Shown: one piece after another, positions 6,260 to 12,920 of the stretch | Position numbering within the stretch: position 1 is the first letter of the stretch | Layout: each line of letters begins with the position of its first letter | Virus record (IMG/VR): IMGVR_UViG_3300036857_000619 | Span: 1 to 64,000 of that record | DNA from: a virus | Length of the DNA: 64,000 nt | Reading direction: 5' to 3' (one strand) | Notes under the pieces: model-generated | Databases searched by the model: none | What the model was told of the DNA's origin: nothing | The model's input: the letters and a program-made list of their open reading frames with translations, nothing else | Made by a program: the position numbers and the translations under genes

Positions 6260-6563
6260 GGGCACCGTCTACCTGATTCACCTGGATCAGAAGCTGGCGC
6301 ACGCGGGCCACTACCTGGGGTGGGCGCATACCGAGCGACTGGAGGCTCGACTGGTGCACCACCGCAAGGGCTCGGGCGCGCGCTTCATGGCGGCGGTGTC
6401 CGAGGCGGGCATCGCGTGGAACGTGGTCAGGACGTGGCCTGGCGACCGCCACCTCGAGCGGTCCCTGAAGAACCGCAAGGGGGCAGCGAGGTTCTGCCCC
6501 ACGTGCAAAGCGGCAGCGCGCGCCAAGTCGCGCATTCCCACACAGGAGGTCAATCAGACCTGA
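6249..6563 (+). CDS. GIY-YIG-like small nuclease
   Basis: 104 aa, AGGAGG 7 nt before ATG. VYLIHLDQKLAHAGHYLGW near the N-terminus and LEARLVHHRKG, AGIAWNVVRTWPGDRHLERSL and FCPTC follow the GIY-YIG fold pattern (GIY-like VYLI, YIG-like HYLGW, conserved Arg, Glu in RHLERSLK). This compact version is common in phages and actinobacterial genomes. Catalytic activity is inferred only. Confidence 0.55.
   Translation: MAVEGTVYLIHLDQKLAHAGHYLGWAHTERLEARLVHHRKGSGARFMAAVSEAGIAWNVVRTWPGDRHLERSLKNRKGAARFCPTCKAAARAKSRIPTQEVNQT
6545..6560 (+). promoter_or_regulatory. SD-sequestering hairpin
   Basis: AGGTC (6546-6550) overlaps the SD AGGAGG and can pair with GACCT (6556-6560), loop AATCA, 3 nt before the ATG at 6564. 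This explains an otherwise long 13-nt SD spacing. Confidence 0.45.
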
Positions 6564-7244
6564 ATGGCTACGCAGACGAAGCAGCAGGACGAGCAGGCAG
6601 TGGTGACGGTGGACCTGAGCGCGCGCATCGCGGCGGCGATGGCCGAGCGCGAAAGCGCCAGGGAGCTGCTCAAGGCGGCGCGCATGCGCGGTGATCCGGC
6701 GGAGGTCGCCGTCGCGGAGGGCATGGTCAAGGACGCGCTGAAGGCGTACCGCCAGCTGGAGCGCGCGCCGACGGCGCAGGAGGCGCTGGCCGACGCGCTC
6801 CAGCGCATCAAGGCCGAGGAGGCGGCAAAGCCGGCGAGCGATACGACGCGGCTGAGCGGCACCGAGATGCGCCGCAAGGCCAAGGCGCGCACGACACCAA
6901 CGGTCGCGGCAGCCGAGAGCGACAAGGCCGCCGTCGTCAAGGAGCGCCAGGAGGTCGCCGAGGCCGCAGCCAGCGACGCGCAGATCGGCGCGTACCTCGA
7001 GCCGCGGATGCAGGAGCTGCTCGCCAACCAGACGCTGCGCGGTGAAGCCCTGCGCTGGACGCGGCGGCTGATCACCTGGCTGGCCGAGGCCGACGGCCAC
7101 TGCATCAGCAACCAGCCAGTGCTGGCGCGCAAGTTCCTGGGCCTGGTCAAGAGCGAGCTGATGGCCCAGGAGCAAGCGCTGAAGGACGCGCAGGCGGAGC
7201 GGCCCAGGGCCGCGAGCACCAAGAAGGGAAAGGGAGCCAAGTAG
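6564..7244 (+). CDS. Helical hypothetical protein
   Basis: 226 aa, almost all alpha-helix: a charged N-terminal helix pair (RIAAAMAERESARELLKAARM), a basic linker, a second helical part with NQTLRGEALRWTRRLITWLAEADGHC, and a Lys-rich tail (TKKGKGAK). No motif recognised. It may be structural or a nucleic-acid accessory given its basic tail. Confidence 0.75.
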   Translation: MATQTKQQDEQAVVTVDLSARIAAAMAERESARELLKAARMRGDPAEVAVAEGMVKDALKAYRQLERAPTAQEALADALQRIKAEEAAKPASDTTRLSGTEMRRKAKARTTPTVAAAESDKAAVVKERQEVAEAAASDAQIGAYLEPRMQELLANQTLRGEALRWTRRLITWLAEADGHCISNQPVLARKFLGLVKSELMAQEQALKDAQAERPRAASTKKGKGAK

Positions 7245-7247
7245 GCA

Positions 7248-7712
7248 ATGCGACGACTCAGGACGATCGAGGGCATGGCAACAGAGGTGACGGCAACGAC
7301 GACGGAGGCTGGATCAAGCCAGGTGGCCGCCGTTGCTCCGGTGACCCAGCTGCGCGGCAGCCTGGCCCGCCCGGCGCGTGAGCCGAAGCCAACACACGTG
7401 CTCGAGGGCCAGGTCGAGCGCACCAACACGCGCGGCTTCGTGGTCGCCGGCGAGTGGGCCAACGTGTCCCGCTACCGCCCGCTGGCCGTGCCGCCCAGGG
7501 GCGCCGAGGTCCGCGTCGAGGTCGACGAGGACGGCTGGATCCAGGACCTCGAGGTCCTCAGCCGCCCGCCAGTCGAGATCAGCGGCAGCGACCGCATCAA
7601 CCTGCGCCTGTCGGTGCTGCAGGCCGCGGCCAGCTTCGGCTCCGGCCAGGACTGGGCCGACAACGTCGTGATCGCCACCGCCGAGAAGTGGCTTGCCTGG
7701 GTGCAAGCCTGA
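7248..7712 (+). CDS. Putative OB-fold-like protein
   Basis: 154 aa (ATG 7248; ATG 7275 also possible). Residues 50-105 (LEGQVERTNTRGFVVAGEW...VEVDEDGWIQDLEVL) read as five short beta strands of OB type. The C-terminal segment (RLSVLQAAASFGSG...AEKWLAWV) is helical. Phage single-strand binding or replication accessory proteins have this layout, but no signature residue proves it. Confidence 0.5.
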   Translation: MRRLRTIEGMATEVTATTTEAGSSQVAAVAPVTQLRGSLARPAREPKPTHVLEGQVERTNTRGFVVAGEWANVSRYRPLAVPPRGAEVRVEVDEDGWIQDLEVLSRPPVEISGSDRINLRLSVLQAAASFGSGQDWADNVVIATAEKWLAWVQA

Positions 7713-7723
7713 AAGGAGGCTCG

Positions 7724-7969
7724 ATGAGCCGACCCGTGTACGCCGATACCCTGCCGCGCCCCCGGAATGGGCGCGGCTACCTGCGCGCACTCCACCAGGC
7801 ACCGAGCATCGAGTTCTGGTGCACCTGCTGCGCCTACTGCCGCCGCTGGGATGGCCCGCGCACCATCGGTGGCCGCCGCGACGCCAAGGCGCTGGCCAGC
7901 CGTTCGATCCGCCGCCAACTCGATCGCCAGCTCCGCGCCGAGCTGGCCTCTCTCCCGGAAGGAGCCTGA
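7724..7969 (+). CDS. Small basic hypothetical protein
   Basis: 81 aa with an ideal AAAGGAGG 5 nt before ATG. WCTCCAYCRRW gives three Cys in a possible metal site, followed by a basic helix (SIRRQLDRQLRAELASL). Unknown. Confidence 0.65.
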   Translation: MSRPVYADTLPRPRNGRGYLRALHQAPSIEFWCTCCAYCRRWDGPRTIGGRRDAKALASRSIRRQLDRQLRAELASLPEGA

Positions 7970-7975
7970 CCCGTC

Positions 7976-8255
7976 ATGACCCTGCCAGCCACCTGCTGCC
8001 ACCGCGAGGACATCTACCTCCGGCCTGCCCGACCCGTGCTTCGCCACCGCCAGCTACCGCCTGAGCTTCGACCAGGGCAACGGCTCGAGCGTCACGTTCG
8101 ACCTGTGCGATAGCCACGCCTGGGCGTACGTCGCCTTCAACGCCGACCAGGGCGGCCCCGGCGAGGGCGTCCAGGTCCAGGTCGAGCCCTGTCATGACCC
8201 CCGTGCCACCCACCGACGCCGAATCCGAGGCGGCACTCACCGCCTTCGCCGATGA
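7976..8255 (+). pseudogene. Frameshifted small Cys-containing protein
   Basis: GGAAGGAG precedes ATG 7976. The first frame gives MTLPATCCHREDIYL and then loses protein character. A second frame from about 8022 gives GLPDPCFATASYRLSFDQ... and FDLCDSHAWAYVAFNADQ, ending at TGA 8253-8255. That frame has no start codon. Removing one C near 8020 joins them (DIYLGLPDPC). The result has CC/H/C/C/H metal-site character. It could be a true mutation, an assembly error, or programmed shifting. Confidence 0.55.
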
Positions 8256-8358
8256 CCGCGCCTTCGCGCTCGCCCAGCTCACGCGCCTGGTCATGATCCG
8301 CCGCGCCGTCGCCGCCGGCTTCTACACCGACGCCCTCGAGGAGGCCGCCACGTCATGA
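8194..8358 (+). CDS. Small helical protein
   Basis: 54 aa; ATG 8194 inside the end of the broken gene. MTPVPPTDAESEAALTAFAD... then a predicted helix pair (LAQLTRLVMIRRAVAAGFYTD). The stop overlaps the next ATG (ATGA). No strong SD; probably coupled. Confidence 0.5.
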   Translation: MTPVPPTDAESEAALTAFADDRAFALAQLTRLVMIRRAVAAGFYTDALEEAATS

Positions 8359-8528
8359 CCCGCAACCAGCCCTACGAACCGCTGTGCCAGCACGCCCTGC
8401 GCGTGCCGCTGTGCTGCGACCAGTGCGGCTTCGGCTTCGGCCTGTGCGCCGACTGCCCCGACCAGCCCTGCCCCGAGTGCGGCGCGCAGCTGGCGGCCTG
8501 CCTGCACACGAGCTACGTCCACGCGTGA
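8355..8528 (+). CDS. Small Cys-rich zinc-binding protein
   Basis: 57 aa. LCCDQCGFGFGLCADCPDQPCPECG holds seven Cys in CxxC pairs, a compact zinc-ribbon pattern. Start by ATGA overlap with the previous gene; stop overlaps the next GTG. Confidence 0.6.
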   Translation: MTRNQPYEPLCQHALRVPLCCDQCGFGFGLCADCPDQPCPECGAQLAACLHTSYVHA

Positions 8529-8608
8529 TCGGCCTCGAGCCATCCACGATTGCCCTGCTGCTGCTGCTGGCGCTCAGCCTCAGCTACATGCTCATCACCC
8601 GCGACTGA
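8525..8608 (+). CDS. 27-residue single-pass membrane peptide
   Basis: GTG start overlapping the previous stop. STIALLLLLALSLSYMLI is one hydrophobic segment flanked by MIGLEP and TRD. Too small to classify; could be a membrane microprotein. Confidence 0.45.
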   Translation: MIGLEPSTIALLLLLALSLSYMLITRD

Positions 8609-8621
8609 AAGGAGCCTGAGC

Positions 8622-8892
8622 TTGCATCATTCCCTGAGCACCGTGGCCACACCCGTCGCCAACCCCTACCTCGACTTCTACCGCCAGGCCGGCGTCCAGA
8701 GGTACAACCCGCGAGTGGACCGAGCTCGACGACAGGGTCTACATCCCGCAGTGGGACGGCATCCACGACTACCTGCAGGTCTACCAGCGCGCGCGCCGAC
8801 CGGCGCGGACCCTGCGCCGCTGCGCCGCCGCGTACGCCGAGGACTGCCCCCTCGAGACCTGCGCCCGCCACGGCCGCCGCATCGACCGCTAG
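8622..8892 (+). pseudogene. Frameshifted hypothetical protein
   Basis: AAAGGAG precedes TTG 8622. The first frame gives HHSLSTVATPVANPYLDFYR and QAGVQRYN; a second frame gives REWTELDDRVYIPQWDG, HDYLQVYQRARR, CPLETCARHGRRIDR and stop TAG 8890. Deleting one A near 8704-8706 (TACAACCC) restores one ORF (VQRYTREWTEL). The second frame lacks its own start. Only 0.4 kb from another single-base disruption. Confidence 0.55.
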
Positions 8893-9096
8893 AGCCTCGT
8901 TTCGGACCGAAAACCTGGCAAGCCTGGGCCATTCCCTGCCTGCCGCCTGTGCGCACCTGTCACGCCCTGAGCCTGGCCTGTCACGGGCCTGTCATGCGCG
9001 CGTGACGGAGCGGTGCGCGCGCGCGAGCTACAACCAACCACCGCCTTACTCCGGCGTGACCACCGCCTACCCAGCCTGGGAGACACCAGCCCTGTC
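8893..9096. other. Non-coding spacer with CCTGCC repeats
   Basis: CCTGGCAAGCCTGGG, CCTGCCTGCCGCC and repeated CCTGTCA(C/T)G units (near 8956-8996), then a GCGCGCGCG stretch. No gene or clear promoter seen. Confidence 0.45.
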
Positions 9097-9561
9097 ATGA
9101 CGCTCCGTCCCTACCTCCTCATCGCGCCGCTGCTGCTGGCGAGCACGCTGGCCGCCTGCACGCCGGCACCACGCATCGAGCGCATCGCCACCAAGCTGGT
9201 GGCCGTCCCGCTTTTTCGCACCGAGGCCGACTTCCGCGCCGGCTGGCCGCGCGTGCTGACCGACGGTCCCTTCCAGTCCCCGCCCAGCCAGACGTGGATC
9301 GAAGGCACCGCGTCGATCCAGCCCCTCGAGCCCGAGCAGTTGGCTCGCACCGGCCAGTGCAAGGACCTGCCGCTGCACGTACGCGTCGGCGCCGATGGCG
9401 CGCTGGGTGTGCCGCCGCCCGCAACGCAGGAGCCAAGCGTGCTCCGCACCCAACGCGCGATGGACCCCAAGCTCATCGCGTACAGGGGCGACGAGGGCTG
9501 GATCAGCGTGTGCGATCTCGAGGGGCGCATGCGCACGAGCGGACCCAACGCGACCGCGTAA
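9097..9561 (+). CDS. Putative secreted lipoprotein
   Basis: 154 aa. The N-terminus MTLRPYLLIAPLLLASTLAA followed by Cys21 is a type II signal peptide with lipobox LAAC. The mature part has mixed alpha/beta content with two further Cys (GQCKDLPLHV, ISVCDLEG). Phage lipoproteins commonly act in superinfection exclusion or host-envelope alteration; that role here is inference. The SD is weak (GGGAG 17 nt upstream). It stands alone before promoter P4. Confidence 0.7.
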   Translation: MTLRPYLLIAPLLLASTLAACTPAPRIERIATKLVAVPLFRTEADFRAGWPRVLTDGPFQSPPSQTWIEGTASIQPLEPEQLARTGQCKDLPLHVRVGADGALGVPPPATQEPSVLRTQRAMDPKLIAYRGDEGWISVCDLEGRMRTSGPNATA

Positions 9562-9584
9562 CACGCCCGCGCGGATCGGGGAGT

Positions 9585-9614
9585 TTGCAAGATAGCATCC
9601 CGATGTGCTACAGT
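9585..9614 (+). promoter_or_regulatory. Promoter P4
   Basis: TTGCAA (9585-9590), 18-nt spacer and -10 TACAGT (9609-9614). The segment GATAGCATCCCGATGTGCTA carries a near-dyad TAGCAT/GTGCTA between the boxes. It is almost identical to P6 for 40 bp, including downstream TTTCTGTCC. Confidence 0.8.
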
Positions 9615-9737
9615 TTCTGTCCCGAGTTCGACTGAATTCGGCTCCGCCCCGCTTCGCGTGGGGCGCGTCCACTGCGCAAACCCGCGTCCGAGTGACGCCG
9701 CACGCCCCTGTCAGTCGCCCCCTGAAGGAGCACCTCG

Positions 9738-10061
9738 TTGCCGCACCTGACCAAGCACACCGCCGCGCACGTCGAAATCGCCGACGACAAGACCAAGGCT
9801 GTCACGCCGTATCTGGCCATCCGCCGCAGCTCGCACGAGCTCTCCAGCGGCGAGTTCCGCAAGAACATGAGCGGCGGCCTGTGGATCAACCTGTCGGCCG
9901 ATCGCCCCAACGCGGAGATCGTCCGCGACCTGACCGACGCCGCGATGGCCGCGCTGGCCTTCGTCGAGCTGGCCAAGGCCGAGATCGACGCCCGCTCGGC
10001 GCCCACGCCGATCGCCGCCAGCTCCAAGCCCGGCTCAAAGGGCAAGAAAGCCGCGGCCTGA
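9738..10061 (+). CDS. Hypothetical protein
   Basis: 107 aa, TTG start 7 nt after GAAGGAG. YLAIRRSSHELSSGEFRKNM and GGLWINLSADRPNAEIVRD suggest an alpha/beta fold with a Lys-rich flexible tail (SKPGSKGKKAAA). First gene of the P4 operon. No family recognised. Confidence 0.7.
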   Translation: MPHLTKHTAAHVEIADDKTKAVTPYLAIRRSSHELSSGEFRKNMSGGLWINLSADRPNAEIVRDLTDAAMAALAFVELAKAEIDARSAPTPIAASSKPGSKGKKAAA

Positions 10062-10289
10062 GTGCCGCGCACCCTGTACCAGCTCGAGGGCCAGCAGCTT
10101 CGGCTGCTGGACTCGAAGGTCAACGCCGCCCGCGCGCACCTCATCCACATCGCGCGTGAGGCCGGCGACGTGCCCGAGTGGAACGCCGGCGGCCACGGCT
10201 ACGAGGCGCTCATGCTCCTCGAGAGCGCGCGCGAGCTGATCGACGCCTACCTCACCTCGAGCCAGACCCTCCAGGACGAGGACGACTAG
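10062..10289 (+). CDS. Small helical protein
   Basis: 75 aa, GTG immediately after the previous TGA. Helical (LRLLDSKVNAARAHLIHIAREAG, ALMLLESARELIDAYL) with acidic end DEDD. Unknown. Confidence 0.65.
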   Translation: MPRTLYQLEGQQLRLLDSKVNAARAHLIHIAREAGDVPEWNAGGHGYEALMLLESARELIDAYLTSSQTLQDEDD

Positions 10290-10604
10290 GTGAGCCACCC
10301 CGCGGACTGCTTCGTCTGCGCCGACAAACGCGCCCGCTTCGCGCGGGCCTACCCCGCCAAGGAGGCAACCATCGCCATGACCATCCCTGAGCGCGAGTCT
10401 CGCTTCGACGAGAACCACGATGGTCCCGAGTGCATCAACTGCCAGCTGCCCATGCCCGAGGGCGCGCGCTGGCAGACGCTCGTCATCGCCAGGGTCACCA
10501 CCCAGGGCGAGATGGACACGCTCGACGACTGGGCGCTGTGCCCGGACTGCGAGACCGCCTCGCCCGATCAGCTCGGCAAGTTCGTGAGGTACGCCCTGTC
10601 GTGA
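10290..10604 (+). CDS. Hypothetical protein with CxxC pairs
   Basis: 104 aa from GTG 10290 (CFVCADKR, CINCQLPMPEG, CPDCETAS). A strong internal AAGGAGG about 10 nt before ATG 10377 could start a shorter 75-aa form (MTIPERESRF...). The last four Cys resemble a zinc ribbon. Confidence 0.65.
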   Translation: MSHPADCFVCADKRARFARAYPAKEATIAMTIPERESRFDENHDGPECINCQLPMPEGARWQTLVIARVTTQGEMDTLDDWALCPDCETASPDQLGKFVRYALS

Positions 10605-10855
10605 AGCGCATCACGCTGCTGCTGACCGAGGACGAGGCCGACGCCCTGGTCGAGGACGTGACCTTCGACACCAACACCGCGGAAGAGTACGGAGGCCACC
10701 CGGCCTCCGACTCCCTGCTCCGCAAAATCCGCCGCGCCCTGAGTCTGCCCGAGATCCAGGACGCTCCGCTGGCTCAGTGCAGCATCTGCGGCGGCTACGG
10801 CGGCGAGCACGATTGGGAGGTTCATACGGCCGAGTTGAGGCAGGGTCATGACTGA
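10601..10855 (+). CDS. Hypothetical protein
   Basis: 84 aa, GTGA overlap with the previous stop. An ITLLLTEDEADALVEDVTFD start is typical of small phage regulators; CSICGGYGGEHD near the end may bind zinc. Confidence 0.6.
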   Translation: MKRITLLLTEDEADALVEDVTFDTNTAEEYGGHPASDSLLRKIRRALSLPEIQDAPLAQCSICGGYGGEHDWEVHTAELRQGHD

Positions 10856-11450
10856 ACTGGACATGCAGCGCATCGCCGAGCTGGTCGCCCAGGCCGGCTT
10901 CACGGCCTACGTCGAGCACACCGGCGGCGGCGTCATGACCATCTACGCCTACCGTGAGCCCGGCGTGTCGCTGCCCTGCCGCACCCAGCCCGACGTCGAG
11001 GCCGGGCCGGGCTCGCTCGTCGAGGGGCGCTCGACCGGCTTCCGAGGCGACTTTTACGTCGGCCGCTCCGGCGACGACGCCGCACGCCAGGAGTGGGGCC
11101 AGGACGAGTACCGCACCGACCTGGTCACCGTCACCGACGAGACTCTCGAGCAGGTCGCCGAGCTCATCGTCCGCCAGCTGCGCCAGGCATTCGAGGAGTG
11201 GGGGCCGCGCCGCGAGCCGCCGCTGTGCCTGCGCTACCGGCCAGCGCGTTCCGCTCAGTGCCAGAACCTGGCGGTGTGGGACCTGGCCGCCGACGACGGC
11301 AGCGACGGCACCGTCGCGCGGGTGTCGTCGGTGTGCAACGACCACCTGGCCGAGCGTGTCCGGGAGTGGTACGACGGCGCGATCGTCAGCGACGAGACCG
11401 CCGTCCAGGTCCGCCCGTGGGACCCGGACCTGCGCGAGCCGGCCGACTAG
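10848..11450 (+). CDS. Hypothetical protein, 200 aa
   Basis: Starts ATG 10848, 8-nt overlap with the previous gene. Two parts: residues 1-110 alpha/beta (MQRIAELVAQAGFTAYVEHT, GVMTIYAYRE, ETLEQVAELIVRQLRQAFEEW) and residues 120-200 with CLRYRPARSAQCQNLAVWDL...VCNDHLAERV, a Cys/His set that may bind metal. No family recognised. Confidence 0.7.
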   Translation: MTELDMQRIAELVAQAGFTAYVEHTGGGVMTIYAYREPGVSLPCRTQPDVEAGPGSLVEGRSTGFRGDFYVGRSGDDAARQEWGQDEYRTDLVTVTDETLEQVAELIVRQLRQAFEEWGPRREPPLCLRYRPARSAQCQNLAVWDLAADDGSDGTVARVSSVCNDHLAERVREWYDGAIVSDETAVQVRPWDPDLREPAD

Positions 11451-11452
11451 CC

Positions 11453-11644
11453 GTGGCCGCCTCGAACCAGCCGATCCCCGTCTACGATCCGCCCGCCTTC
11501 TGCAAGGCGACGCAGCGCGACGCGAAGGGCGTCGCCCACCAGTGCACGGTCCTGGGCACGCACACGCGCCACGTGTGCACCCCGGCCTGCCGCTACACCT
11601 GGCAGGCGAACAAGCCCGGCAGCAAGCCCAGGGCGGAGCGATGA
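11453..11644 (+). CDS. Small Cys/His-rich protein
   Basis: 63 aa from GTG 11453. FCKATQRDAKGVAHQCTVLG and HVCTPACRYTWQ give a CX..C..H.C..C pattern; basic tail. Likely a metal-stabilised mini-domain. Confidence 0.6.
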   Translation: MAASNQPIPVYDPPAFCKATQRDAKGVAHQCTVLGTHTRHVCTPACRYTWQANKPGSKPRAER

Positions 11645-11805
11645 CCGGCGACGAGTTCGTGCAACGTCTGGCGCGCCTGGTCGACGAGCTGTTCGAGGAC
11701 GAGGCCGACCTGCGGCTGTTCCGCGACTGGCTGCAGCTGTACCGGGCGCAGCGGCGCCGCCTACCACCGCCCGCGGCCAGGAGCGAGGCAACGCCCTCGA
11801 CCTGA
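11641..11805 (+). CDS. Small acidic-to-basic helical protein
   Basis: 54 aa, ATGA overlap. Helix FVQRLARLVDELFEDEADLR then LQLYRAQRRR and a Pro/Ala tail. Unknown; last gene of the P4 operon. Confidence 0.55.
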   Translation: MTGDEFVQRLARLVDELFEDEADLRLFRDWLQLYRAQRRRLPPPAARSEATPST

Positions 11806-11835
11806 GCTCATAGCGCCACGCGCGGGCGCATCGCC
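11806..11835 (+). repeat. Conserved operon-end element (copy 1 of 3)
   Basis: GCTCATAGCGCCACGCGCGG and GCGCAT; matches 36561-36590 at 25 of 30 positions and, more loosely, 18767-18796. All three sit at the end of an operon and 50-120 bp before a family promoter. It may be a terminator, operator or processing site. Confidence 0.5.
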
Positions 11836-11861
11836 ACCGCGCCGCCGCATGCTCCGAGACG

Positions 11862-11896
11862 TTGCAGAAATGGTGCCGATGTGCTAGTATTTCTGC
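11862..11896 (+). promoter_or_regulatory. Promoter P5 with spanning inverted repeat
   Basis: TTGCAG (11862-11867), 17-nt spacer and -10 TAGTAT (11885-11890). Perfect 8-bp arms GCAGAAAT (11864-11871) and ATTTCTGC (11889-11896) flank the promoter core, an apparent operator. Confidence 0.75.
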
Positions 11897-11936
11897 GTTG
11901 AGTTTCGCCGACCGTTCCACCCAGGAGGTACCACCT

Positions 11937-12278
11937 ATTTCTCGCTCAGTTCGCATGCGCACGCTGCGCGGCCGCGATCTCGGGCAACTGCTCGATCCGC
12001 AGCCTCCGTCCGCCGAGCCGCTCGACTGCGGCTGCACGCTCGCCGATCCGCGCACGTGGTGCGCCGTCCACGCCGACCTGCTCGGCGAAGTCCTGACTGC
12101 CTGGACCAGCGGCATCTCCTGGCAGCGCCGCGCCATCTGGCAGGAGGCCGACGGTCTGGGCGTGCGCGGCCACGTGCCGCCCGGCGGCCGCTTCGATCGA
12201 ACCGCCCTGGAGCGCTCCACGCCCCCCGCCGTCGAGAGGATGTGGCGTGTATGTCACGATCTCGGCCCGCTCGGCTGA
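11937..12278 (+). CDS. Hypothetical protein with a probable ATT start
   Basis: 113 aa. AGGAGG (11923-11928) is followed by TACCACCT and then ATT TCT CGC. Related leaders read ACCT-ATG at 4187, 5205 and 32762, so ATT sits where ATG is expected. The next ATG (11955) is 26 nt from the SD. The protein has LDCGCTLADPRTWCAVHADLLGE, a Cys/His motif, then a basic C-terminal part. Unknown function. If ATT is not used, the protein starts at MRTLRGRDLG. Confidence 0.6.
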   Translation: MSRSVRMRTLRGRDLGQLLDPQPPSAEPLDCGCTLADPRTWCAVHADLLGEVLTAWTSGISWQRRAIWQEADGLGVRGHVPPGGRFDRTALERSTPPAVERMWRVCHDLGPLG

Positions 12279-12466
12279 TGCGGCTCGCCTTGCTGCCGCC
12301 CGACCCCGAGACCATCGACGGCTGGCGCTGCCCGCACTGCGCCGAGAACCTGCCGCTCGCCGACGTGCGCGCTCACGTCCGCCTCCACGATTGCCCCGGC
12401 TGCATGCTGGAGCTGCTCGTGGTCGACGCCGTGATCGCCGAGCAGCGCCAGCGCAGGCGCAACTGA
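12251..12466 (+). CDS. Small C2H2-like zinc-finger protein
   Basis: 71 aa, ATG 12251, 28-nt overlap with the previous gene. WRCPHCAENLPLADVRAHVR then LHDCPGCMLELLV: CxxC...HxxxH followed by CxxC. Probably zinc-binding. Confidence 0.6.
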   Translation: MSRSRPARLMRLALLPPDPETIDGWRCPHCAENLPLADVRAHVRLHDCPGCMLELLVVDAVIAEQRQRRRN

Positions 12467-12469
12467 GCC

Positions 12470-12619
12470 GTGAACGCGCTCGGCTGTCTCGGCCTGCTGC
12501 TGCTGCTGGCGCTGGCCGTCGCCTTCCCGCCGTTGTTCGCGGGCGTCGGCTGCGCCCTGCTGCTCGTCGGCGGCTACTTCATCCTCCGCGGCCTGTCCGA
12601 GCCGCGCGAACGCCGCTAA
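12470..12619 (+). CDS. Small two-helix membrane protein
   Basis: 49 aa from GTG. Two hydrophobic stretches (LGLLLLLALAVAFPPLFAGV and ALLLVGGYFILRG) and a basic end EPRERR, suggesting a hairpin in the inner membrane. Located with another small membrane gene before ku. Confidence 0.55.
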   Translation: MNALGCLGLLLLLALAVAFPPLFAGVGCALLLVGGYFILRGLSEPRERR

Positions 12620-12639
12620 GCCTCAGGAGAACCATCCAC

Positions 12640-12840
12640 GTGAATCGACTCCACCCACTCACCTTCGTCCTGCTCATCGGCCTCGCCGTGGCCGTCCTTG
12701 GCAACGCTGCCACGCACGCCATGACCTGGCTGGGCGTCAACCTGTTCGCCCTGTTCTACGACGACTGGCTGCTGATCGGCCTGTTCGTGGTCATGCTGGT
12801 CGCCAGCTTCCTGCTCGGACGCGCCCGCAGCCAGAGCTGA
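12640..12840 (+). CDS. Small two-helix membrane protein
   Basis: 66 aa, GTG after CAGGAGAA. Hydrophobic segments LTFVLLIGLAVAVLG and WLLIGLFVVMLVASFLL separated by a short loop, basic end GRARSQS. Holin-like topology, but no lysis gene is nearby, so a role is not assigned. Confidence 0.6.
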   Translation: MNRLHPLTFVLLIGLAVAVLGNAATHAMTWLGVNLFALFYDDWLLIGLFVVMLVASFLLGRARSQS

Positions 12841-12863
12841 GCAGTGCCCACATCGGAGGGATC

Positions 12864-12885
12864 CGCGGCCCGTTTTCGGGCCGCG
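12864..12885 (+). terminator. Hairpin terminator-like element
   Basis: CGCGGCCCG (12864-12872) and CGGGCCGCG (12877-12885) form a perfect 9-bp stem with a TTTT loop, directly upstream of ku. There is no T tract after it; it may protect or attenuate the transcript. Confidence 0.6.
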
Positions 12886-12920
12886 CGCACGTCGCCAAGC
12901 ACCCTCAAGGAGAACCGCAA

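Noticed and set aside
3815-6265. 816-codon open frame on the - strand, and similar long - strand frames at 18884-20086, 20696-21673, 22548-23927 and 32363-33760
   Set aside because: Shadows of real + strand genes created by high GC; low-complexity Ala/Arg/His composition, no SD, and they cover strong + strand genes such as the AAA ATPase and RuvB.
12470-12840. Holins (12470, 12640) as a lysis cassette
   Set aside because: Topology fits, but no endolysin or spanin is nearby and they sit in the DNA-metabolism block; left as small membrane proteins.
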